A stretch of DNA of 5,262 nt from Odoribacteraceae bacterium (GTDB lineage: Bacteria; Bacteroidota; Bacteroidia; Bacteroidales; Marinifilaceae), in assembly GCA_031259905.1 (NCBI GenBank), contig JAIRKS010000179.1, forward strand, positions 1 to 5,262, written 5' to 3'. The stretch's first letter is position 1; every line of letters starts with the position of its first letter. Shown one piece after another: positions 1 to 5,262 of the stretch. The position numbers were made by a program, and so were the translations under genes. The notes under the pieces are model-generated. The model did not search any database. It saw nothing but the letters and a program-made list of their open reading frames with translations, and was not told where the DNA came from.

Positions 1-19
1 CCCACCCCTCACGATTACC

Positions 20-49
20 CTCTTTCCCTACCCGACGCACTTCCGATCT
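20..49 (+). other. Illumina TruSeq read-1 adapter remnant (artefact)
   Basis: These 30 bases match the 3' end of the standard Illumina TruSeq/universal read-1 primer at 28 of 30 positions. The recognisable blocks are ctctttcccta and cttccgatct, and the mismatches are at 32 (c for A) and 39 (a for T). The orientation is that of a library molecule, with adapter first and insert directly after GATCT. Bases 1-19 only loosely resemble the preceding P5 sequence (a ccacc block, then gattac where P5 has GATCTAC). This is seen directly against a well-known oligonucleotide. It is not genomic DNA and should be trimmed; the mismatches probably let it escape automatic trimming. Confidence 0.93.
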
Positions 50-50
50 T

Positions 51-256
51 CAACGAGTACGTTTGTCGGCCAACCGAGTACGATTGTCGGCCAACCGAGT
101 ACGATTGGCGGCCAACCGAGTACGATTGGCGGCCAACTGGGCATGGTTGGCGGCCAACCGAGTACGATTGGCGGCCAACCGAGTACGATTGTCGGCCAAC
201 CGAGCTTGGTTGTCGGCCAACCGAGCTTGGTTGTCGGCCAACCGAGGTTGCCCGGC
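51..256. repeat. 21-bp tandem repeat array (about 9.8 units)
   Basis: Units start with caaccgag and end with tcggc or gcggc. Full 21-bp units run at 71-91, 92-112, 113-133, 134-154, 155-175, 176-196, 197-217 and 218-238. The first unit (51-70) lacks one C, and a degenerate partial unit ends near 256. Variation is concentrated at unit positions 9-13 (gtacga, gcttgg or gcatgg) and 17 (t/g). Many junctions form a small dyad, ttgg-cgg-ccaa; at 145-159 it is ggttgg-cgg-ccaacc. Because 21 is divisible by 3 and the unit lacks stops, three frames stay open through it. Most substitutions change amino acids in the frames examined, so nothing favours coding. There are no unique spacers, so it is not CRISPR. 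The array lies just upstream of the protease gene. Confidence 0.93.
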
Positions 257-303
257 GGGGGATTTTCCGGCGGCGGCGGTGTCGTGATACGGCAGTAAAC
301 GCG

Positions 304-311
304 TATATTTA
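304..311 (+). promoter_or_regulatory. Possible -7 element of the protease gene
   Basis: TATATTTA matches the Bacteroidota -7 consensus TAnnTTTG at all fixed positions but the last and lies 24 bases before the chosen ATG. No convincing TTTG -33 element is seen 19-21 bases upstream, and the implied leader is short. This is a weak inference. Confidence 0.25.
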
Positions 312-334
312 TCCCGTTGAAAAGAGCAACCATC

Positions 335-2788
335 ATGAGATTCTATTACTGGACATGGGTTTTGCTTCTCGTTGGATGCCAACGGGAGGCGGCGGAACGG
401 TTACCGGGCGAGGAGCGCGCCGCGGCCGGCGAGACGTTCGAGGGGTGGGCGCGGGTGAAGTTCCGCGACACGCTGCCGGACGTGGTGACGCGCGGCGGCG
501 TCGTGGAGACGGGCCTCCCCGACCTCGACCGGGTCATGCGGGAGAACGGCGTGACGCGCGTCGAGCGGGTATTCTCCGACGGCGGGAAGTTTCGCGAGCG
601 GCGTCGCGCGGCGGGACTGCACCTCTGGTACGACCTGTACCTCGGCGACCCGTCGCTCGTCACCCGCGCGCGGTCGGGCCTCGCGTCGTTGCCCGCCGTG
701 GAGATCGTCGAGGCGATCCCGCGCTTCCGGCAACACGCGCGGCCGGTCATCGTCCCGTCGCGTGCCGCCGACGCCCCGATCGAGTACCCGTTCGACGATC
801 CCGACCTCCCGCGGCAGCATCATTATCGCAACGACGGCCTCTTGCCCGGTCACGTGGCCGGCGCGGACATCAACCTCTTCCCGGCGTGGCGGCTTTCGCG
901 CGGCGCTCCCGGCGTCATCGTGGCGGTGATCGACGGGGGCGTCGACGCGCGTCACCCCGACCTCGCCGCCACCGCGTGGGTGAACGTGGCCGAGCGCGAC
1001 GGCCTGCCGGGCGTCGACGACGACGATAACGGCTACATCGACGACGTGCACGGCTGGCGTTTCGACTATTTCAACGCGCCCGACACGTTGTGGGGATCGG
1101 GCGAGATCATCCCGATGGATCACGGCACGCATTGCGCCGGGATCATCGCCGCCGTGAATCACAACGGCACGGGCGGCGGCGGCGTCGCCGGCGGCAGCGG
1201 GACGGGCGACGGGGCGCGCTGGATGACCTGCCAGACGTTCGTCCCGGACTCGACGGGCGATCCTTACGCCGACAGCTTTTCCACGCGGAAGGCCGACGAG
1301 GCGTGGGTGTACGCCGCCGATAACGGGGCGGTCGTCGCCTCGTGCAGTTTCAGTAGTGCCACGCTGACGGACTCTTACCGCGCGGCGATCGACTATTTCA
1401 TCGCCCACGCGGGGGTCGCCCTCGACGGCTCGCGGGCCGGTCCGGTGCAGGGCGGCGTGGTCATCTGCGCCGCCGGCAACGAGGGGGGGGAGACGCCGCG
1501 TTACCCGGCGGCGTACGAGCCGTGCGTCGCCGTGGGATACGTGATGCCTGACCTCGCGGTGTCGCCGTCGTCGAACTACGGGACGTGGGTGGATCTCGTG
1601 GCGCCGGGCGGCTCCTCCCTCCCCGCGTTCGGCGCGCACGGCGAGGGGGCGATCTTTAGCACGATCGTCACGGGTAGCCCCAACGGTATCGCCGACGGGT
1701 ACGGGTACAAGACCGGCTCGTCGATGGCCGCGCCACACGTGGCGGGCGTCGCGGCGCTCGTCGCGAGCAAGTTCGGCGGCGTCGCGACGACGTTTACCGC
1801 CGACATGTTGAGGGCGCGCCTGTTGCAGGCGACGCGGCCGGTGGACGAGTATAACGCCGCCAGGTATCACGGCAAGACGGGCGCCGGGCTGATCGACGCG
1901 TTCCTCGCGCTGAAGTCCGACGAGGGAGTGCCGCCCGACGCGCCGCGGGAGGCGAGCGTGACGTGGCGCACGAACTCCGCGGAGTTGTCCTGGGTGGTGA
2001 CGACCGACCAGCATGGCCTCCCGGTGCAGGGCTACCGGGTGTTCTGGAGCCAGGAGCCGCTGGACGATCTCGACCCGGGGAATCCCGGCGAGGGGGTGGG
2101 GAGCGTCGCGATAGAGAACGATCTCGCGGCGGGCGACACTTTATTATATACCATCGAGGATATCCCGGAGCGTTCGCGCTTCCACGTGGTGATCCTCGCC
2201 GTCGACGAGTACGGTAACCTCTCCGCGCCCGTCGCGCTGGAGGGCAGGACGCTGAACAATTCAGCCCCCGCGCGGCGCGAAGGGGCGATCTTCGAGATCT
2301 ATTTCGAGCGGCTGGAGGACGTCACGATCCGCCTCGATGATTATTTCTTCGATCCCGACGGCGACTCGCTTGCGTATTTCGCCGCCAGCAGCGACGCCGA
2401 CCGGCTGACGCTCGCGCTCCGTGACGGTCTCCTGGCGCTTCATCCCGTCGCCAACGGCTTTTGCCGCGTGTTCCTCGCCGCTACCGACGGGGCGGGGGCG
2501 AGCGCGCGGGCGGAGATGCTCGTCATGATCCGCGAGACCGACCGCGTGGTGGAGTTTTATCCCAATCCCGTCCCCGCGTTCCTCTACATTCGCATGGGGA
2601 AGGAGGTCGACGGGCCGAAGGCCGTCCGCCTCTACAACGCCATCGGCGTGAAGGTGCTCGACACGCGCGTCGCCGTTAGCCCGTTCACCCCCGGCGTCCT
2701 CGACCTTTCGCCCCTCGGCAGCGGTATGTACGTCATCGTGCTGACGCACGACGGGAAGGAATACAAGGAGTCCATCGTGAAGCGCTAA
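335..2788 (+). CDS. S8 subtilisin-like serine protease, lipobox at N-terminus and T9SS type A sorting domain at C-terminus
   Basis: A probable secreted or surface endopeptidase of 817 residues. Residues 1-15 form a short signal ending in the lipobox LVGC (Cys15). Residues about 37-140 look like a subtilase propeptide region. The catalytic domain (about 194-525) shows Asp200 (AVIDGG), His263 (DHGTHCAG), oxyanion Asn382 (AAGNEGG) and Ser463 (GSSMAAPHVAG), so the triad is intact. An acidic DDDDNGYIDD segment at 228-237 resembles the calcium-binding insert of many S8 proteases. An Fn3-like domain follows (about 532-640), then a cadherin-like DPDGDSL domain (about 645-735). Residues 738-817 form a T9SS tail, with FYPNPVPAFLYIR, LYNAIGVKVLD and a final SIVKR. 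I chose ATG 335 over the in-frame TTG at 317 because it gives a compact lipoprotein signal, with a weak aaagag upstream at 321. Family and architecture are clear; the substrate is unknown. Confidence 0.95.
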   Translation: MRFYYWTWVLLLVGCQREAAERLPGEERAAAGETFEGWARVKFRDTLPDVVTRGGVVETGLPDLDRVMRENGVTRVERVFSDGGKFRERRRAAGLHLWYDLYLGDPSLVTRARSGLASLPAVEIVEAIPRFRQHARPVIVPSRAADAPIEYPFDDPDLPRQHHYRNDGLLPGHVAGADINLFPAWRLSRGAPGVIVAVIDGGVDARHPDLAATAWVNVAERDGLPGVDDDDNGYIDDVHGWRFDYFNAPDTLWGSGEIIPMDHGTHCAGIIAAVNHNGTGGGGVAGGSGTGDGARWMTCQTFVPDSTGDPYADSFSTRKADEAWVYAADNGAVVASCSFSSATLTDSYRAAIDYFIAHAGVALDGSRAGPVQGGVVICAAGNEGGETPRYPAAYEPCVAVGYVMPDLAVSPSSNYGTWVDLVAPGGSSLPAFGAHGEGAIFSTIVTGSPNGIADGYGYKTGSSMAAPHVAGVAALVASKFGGVATTFTADMLRARLLQATRPVDEYNAARYHGKTGAGLIDAFLALKSDEGVPPDAPREASVTWRTNSAELSWVVTTDQHGLPVQGYRVFWSQEPLDDLDPGNPGEGVGSVAIENDLAAGDTLLYTIEDIPERSRFHVVILAVDEYGNLSAPVALEGRTLNNSAPARREGAIFEIYFERLEDVTIRLDDYFFDPDGDSLAYFAASSDADRLTLALRDGLLALHPVANGFCRVFLAATDGAGASARAEMLVMIRETDRVVEFYPNPVPAFLYIRMGKEVDGPKAVRLYNAIGVKVLDTRVAVSPFTPGVLDLSPLGSGMYVIVLTHDGKEYKESIVKR
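1483..1490 (+). repeat. G8 homopolymer inside the protease catalytic domain
   Basis: Eight consecutive G follow the codons for the oxyanion-hole Asn382 and Glu383, giving Gly-Gly and the first base of the next Glu codon. As written the frame is intact. A one-base slip here would shift the frame before the catalytic Ser463. Such tracts can be slippage sites or sites of sequencing error. Confidence 0.9.
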
Positions 2789-2836
2789 ACGAAACACTCC
2801 CCCGCGGTCTTGTCGCGGGGGAGTGTTCGTTTAGCG
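2783..2836. terminator. Bidirectional hairpin terminator between convergent genes
   Basis: A strong inverted repeat has a 14-bp perfect inner stem (2793-2806 with 2814-2827) and a 7-base loop gtcttgt. After one unpaired A at 2792, a further 9 bp (cgctaaacg with cgtttagcg) continue the stem to 23 bp. It fills most of the 60-base gap between the two convergent stop codons, and its outer arm contains the protease TAA. No long T-tract follows; tcgtttagcg follows the inner stem on both strands. Position and symmetry favour termination of both genes, but efficiency cannot be judged from sequence. Confidence 0.8.
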
Positions 2837-2848
2837 TTGGGGGGCGCG

Positions 2849-4468
2849 TCACCCGACCGTCCACATCCTGTTCACCTGCTCTTTCACGCGCTCGTCCATG
2901 ATATAATCGTCGAAGTCCACCCGCTTGTCGATGATCCCCGACGGGGTCAGCTCGATCACCCGGTTGCAGACCGTCTGGATGAACTCGTGGTCGTGCGAGT
3001 TCATCAGCACGATGCCCTTGAAGCCCACCAGCGTGTTGTTAAACGCCTGGATAGACTCCAGGTCGAGGTGATTCGCCGGCGAGTCCAGCAGCAGCACGTT
3101 CGCGTTCGCCAGCATCATGCGGGCGATCATGCACCTTGTCCGTTCCCCACCCGACAGCACCTTCACCCGCTTGTAGACCTCCTCCCCGGAGAAGAGCATC
3201 TTCCCCAGGAAGCCGCGCAGGAACGTCTCGCTCGTGTCCGCCGAGTACTGCCCGAGCCACTCGACGAGCGACATGTCCGTCTCGAAGAACGCCGTGTTGT
3301 CGAGCGGCAGGTACGCGCTCGTCACCGTCACCCCCCACGAGAAGCTCCCCTCGTCGGGCGACGCGTTGCCGGCGAGCACCTCCAGCAGCGCCGTCATCGC
3401 CCGCGTGTCGCGCGACAGGAAGATGATCTTGTCCCCGCGCTCTACCGTGAACTCTACCTCGCGGAACAACCAGCCCTCCTCCCCGCGCCGGCCCAGCCCG
3501 CGCACGTCCAGCACGCGGTCGCCGACCTCCCGCGCCGGGGTGAAGATGATGCCGGGGTATTTCCGCGTCGACGGGACGATCTCCTCGATGTTCAACCGCT
3601 CGAGCATCTTCTTCCGGCTTGTCGTCTGCTTCGACTTCGCGACGTTCGCGCTGAAGCGGGCGATGAACTCGAGCAGCTCTTTCCGTTTCTCCTCGGCCTT
3701 CTTGTTCTTCGCCTGCGCCTGCCGCAGGGCCAGCTGGCTCGACTCGTACCAGAAGCTGTAGTTCCCGGCGAACAGCTGCACCTTCCCGAAGTCTATATCC
3801 ACCGAGCGCGTGCACGTCGCGTCCAGGAAGTGGCGGTCGTGCGACACGACCAGCACCGTGTTCTCGTAGTTCGACAGGTAGTTCTCCAGCCACATCACCG
3901 TCTCCAGGTCCAGGTCGTTCGTCGGCTCGTCCAGCAGCAGGTTATCCGGGTTACCGAACAGCGCCCGCGCCAGCAGCACCTTCACCCGGTCCTTCCCGCT
4001 GATCTCCTTCATAAGCATCCCGTGCAACGCCTCCCCGACGCCGAGACCGCTCAACAGGCTGGCCGCGTCGCTCTCCGCGTTCCACCCGTCCATCGCGGCG
4101 AACTGCTCTTCCAGCTCCGCGGCACGCATCCCGTCGGCGTCGGAGAAGTCCGGGCGAGCGTAGAGCGCCTCTTTCTCGCGCGCCACTTGCCACAGGCGCT
4201 CGTGCCCGCGCAGCACCGTCTCGAGCACCGTGCAGTCGTTGTACGAGAAGTGGTCTTGCTGCAACACCGACAGCCGCTCCCCCGGGCCGAGGGTCACCGT
4301 CCCGTGCGTCGCGTCGAGTTCCCCGCTTAATATCTTCAAGAACGTGGATTTGCCGGCGCCGTTCGCGCCAATCACCCCGTAACAATTCCCCGGCGTGAAC
4401 GTCAAGTTTACCTCCTTGAACAGCGTCCGCTTGCCGAATCGCATCTCTAATCCTGAAACTGTAATCAC
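2849..4468 (-). CDS. ABC-F family ATPase, YbiT/YkpA-like
   Basis: A soluble protein of 539 residues with two ABC domains and no membrane segments. ABC-F proteins generally act at the ribosomal E site in translation or antibiotic protection, not in transport. ABC1 has Walker A GANGAGKST (34-42), a Q-loop near 70, Walker B LLLDEPTNDLD with Glu181, and H-switch His210; its signature EISGKDR is degenerate. The linker (about 240-315) has the charged helix and KSKQTTSRKK segment typical of YbiT relatives, followed by SxRKYPxIxFxPxREVG. ABC2 has no Walker A GK(S/T), showing SRDTRAMT near 352-359, as I recall is common in this subfamily. LSGGE (438-442) and His492 are intact, but Walker B reads LLLDSPANHLD with Ser463 where the catalytic Glu is expected. 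The start is GTG 4468, since MITVSGLEMRFGKR aligns with family N-termini. The subfamily is firm; the biological role is not. Confidence 0.95.
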   Translation of the reverse strand: MITVSGLEMRFGKRTLFKEVNLTFTPGNCYGVIGANGAGKSTFLKILSGELDATHGTVTLGPGERLSVLQQDHFSYNDCTVLETVLRGHERLWQVAREKEALYARPDFSDADGMRAAELEEQFAAMDGWNAESDAASLLSGLGVGEALHGMLMKEISGKDRVKVLLARALFGNPDNLLLDEPTNDLDLETVMWLENYLSNYENTVLVVSHDRHFLDATCTRSVDIDFGKVQLFAGNYSFWYESSQLALRQAQAKNKKAEEKRKELLEFIARFSANVAKSKQTTSRKKMLERLNIEEIVPSTRKYPGIIFTPAREVGDRVLDVRGLGRRGEEGWLFREVEFTVERGDKIIFLSRDTRAMTALLEVLAGNASPDEGSFSWGVTVTSAYLPLDNTAFFETDMSLVEWLGQYSADTSETFLRGFLGKMLFSGEEVYKRVKVLSGGERTRCMIARMMLANANVLLLDSPANHLDLESIQAFNNTLVGFKGIVLMNSHDHEFIQTVCNRVIELTPSGIIDKRVDFDDYIMDERVKEQVNRMWTVG

Positions 4469-4472
4469 CGTA

Positions 4473-4477
4473 CCTCT
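4473..4477 (-). promoter_or_regulatory. Candidate ribosome binding site for the ABC-F GTG start
   Basis: AGAGG on the minus strand lies four bases before GTG 4468. The spacing is short and Bacteroidota often do not depend on Shine-Dalgarno pairing, but it supports GTG over the downstream in-frame ATG at residue 9, which would remove the first beta-strand of ABC1. Confidence 0.4.
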
Positions 4478-4505
4478 ATTTTAATGAATATTCTTTTCGA
4501 GCACG

Positions 4506-4513
4506 CGAAGGTA
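4506..4513 (-). promoter_or_regulatory. Possible -7 element for the ABC-F gene
   Basis: TACCTTCG on the minus strand fits TAnnTTTG except for one base and lies 37 bases before the GTG start. A TTTTG lies upstream but only 11 bases away, not the usual 19-21, so the pairing is poor. Weak inference. Confidence 0.2.
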
Positions 4514-4593
4514 AACGAATTTTTCAAAACACGCGCCCCCGGCAGGCAGGACGAGGAGTGACAACCGCGCACGCCCCTTGCCCGGAGCGACGA

Positions 4594-4609
4594 TTCGCGG
4601 GCGCGCGAA
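4594..4609. other. Small GC hairpin next to an A-tract in the divergent intergenic region
   Basis: ttcgcg-ggcg-cgcgaa is a perfect 6-bp inverted repeat followed by further A residues on the plus strand. It lies in the 253-base gap between the divergent ABC-F and lipoprotein genes, at the point where composition turns from GC-rich to AT-rich. The A-tract orientation does not fit a terminator on the plus strand. It may be a protein site or chance. Confidence 0.35.
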
Positions 4610-4640
4610 AAAAATATAGTCAGAAAACGAGGGGCGATTG

Positions 4641-4671
4641 TTTCATGGTAAGGGAAAACGCGCTACATTCG
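4641..4671 (+). promoter_or_regulatory. Bacteroidota-type promoter for the lipoprotein operon
   Basis: TTTC (4641-4644), then 19 bases, then TACATTCG (4664-4671). This resembles the Bacteroidota consensus TTTG-N19-21-TAnnTTTG with one mismatch in each box. It predicts a transcription start near 4678 and an A-rich leader of about 44 bases before ATG 4722. It is the best promoter match in the window, but remains a motif inference. Confidence 0.5.
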
Positions 4672-4721
4672 CCCCGTGAGATACAAACCACGAAACATAA
4701 TGTACCAAAAGAAGACTACAA

Positions 4722-5006
<285 letters not shown>

Positions 5007-5041
5007 ATAAAAACAATCATAATCACTAAAAACAACACTAC

Positions 5042-5262
5042 ATGAAGAACAATTCATCATCACTCGTACAGGAGAACCCGGTCATTGCCCACGGTACCGT
5101 TCGAGCCGCCGCGTCTTGCCACCCCGCCGGACGCGTCGTGAAAACAGCGGGGATCTCTCGTATCGCGCGCCTGCTCGCGATCATCTTGCCCGTGTTCCTC
5201 TTTTCCTGCGAGGACACCGTGACGGGCAACCTCTCGCTCTCCGTCACCGACCTTGACGGTAA
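5042..5262 (+). CDS. Lipoprotein, N-terminal part (truncated by window end)
   Basis: Seventy-three complete codons are visible and the frame is open to the window end. The strongest feature is a lipoprotein signal: RIARLLAIILPVFLFSC with lipobox LFSC and Cys56. The mature chain begins CEDTVTGNLSLSVTDLDG. Two acidic residues right after the Cys loosely recall the lipoprotein export signals of Bacteroidota surface lipoproteins. The GNLSLSVTDLDG stretch resembles the opening of a carboxypeptidase-regulatory-like or other Ig-like beta-sandwich, but too little is present to name a family. ATG 5042 has an A-rich leader (5007-5041) typical of these genomes. GTG 5138 would give a more normal 24-residue signal peptide but has no visible ribosome site. 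The gene lies 35 bases after the small lipoprotein ORF and is probably co-transcribed with it. Confidence 0.75.
   Translation, partial: MKNNSSSLVQENPVIAHGTVRAAASCHPAGRVVKTAGISRIARLLAIILPVFLFSCEDTVTGNLSLSVTDLDG

Noticed and set aside
51..250. CRISPR array
   Set aside because: Units are directly adjacent with no unique spacers, and the 21-bp period is too short for repeat plus spacer.
28..336. Heptapeptide-repeat proteins across the tandem array (plus 63-287, minus 28-336, minus 50-382)
   Set aside because: Three overlapping frames are open only because the 21-bp unit has no stops. Two run into or through the adapter region or protease start, substitutions between units are mostly non-synonymous, and none has a convincing start signal.
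401..2014. 537-residue minus-strand open frame opposite the protease
   Set aside because: Arg/His/Val-rich low-complexity product antisense to an intact catalytic domain; explained by high GC at third codon positions.
2810..4330. 506-residue plus-strand open frame opposite the ABC-F gene
   Set aside because: It lies antisense to a clear two-domain ABC-F protein, its product is low-complexity and rich in His, Arg, Val and Leu with no recognisable domain, and it starts inside the terminator hairpin. It is a GC-rich shadow frame.
4594..4620. Rho-independent terminator
   Set aside because: The hairpin is followed by A residues, not T, on the plus strand; on the minus strand the T-run precedes the hairpin. 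Neither orientation fits.
5038..5247. Minus-strand 69-residue frame
   Set aside because: It is antisense to the truncated lipoprotein, whose signal peptide and lipobox are clear, and shows no recognisable features.

Overview
The window reads as the start of a contig from a GC-rich member of the Bacteroidota. Four signs support this: a type IX secretion (T9SS) C-terminal sorting domain on a subtilisin-like protease, a YbiT/YkpA-type ABC-F protein of Bacteroidota/Firmicutes flavour, TAnnTTTG-like promoter elements, and A-rich leaders in front of lipoprotein genes. A gut Bacteroidales, perhaps Rikenellaceae-like, would fit, but the sequence does not settle the genus. Coding DNA is strongly GC-rich at third codon positions, so long antisense shadow frames are expected and were discarded.

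Layout. Bases 20-49 are a 28/30 match to the Illumina TruSeq read-1 adapter, a library artefact that marks the physical contig end. Bases 51-256 are a 21-bp tandem array with a TTGG-CGG-CCAA dyad at many unit junctions. A secreted S8 protease gene follows (335-2788, +), with lipobox, propeptide, catalytic domain, Fn3, cadherin-like domain and T9SS tail. It converges on an ABC-F gene (4468-2849, -), and a 23-bp hairpin between them probably terminates transcription from both sides.

Upstream of the ABC-F gene is an AT-richer divergent promoter region (4469-4721). Rightward from it runs a likely operon of lipoprotein genes. First comes a small ORF (4722-5006) containing a perfect (CA)18 tract and ending in a lipoprotein signal peptide with only six residues after the lipobox Cys. 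After a 35-nt A-rich gap, a second lipoprotein gene (5042 onward) runs off the window.

The most notable signal is the (CA)18 tract. At 18 units it joins the 5' half of the small ORF in frame to the signal peptide; one unit more or less causes early termination. It is therefore a candidate translational phase switch in front of envelope lipoprotein genes. Second is the ABC-F protein, whose second nucleotide-binding domain has Ser in place of the Walker B catalytic Glu. Third is the protease, which appears to carry both a lipid anchor signal and a T9SS sorting domain.
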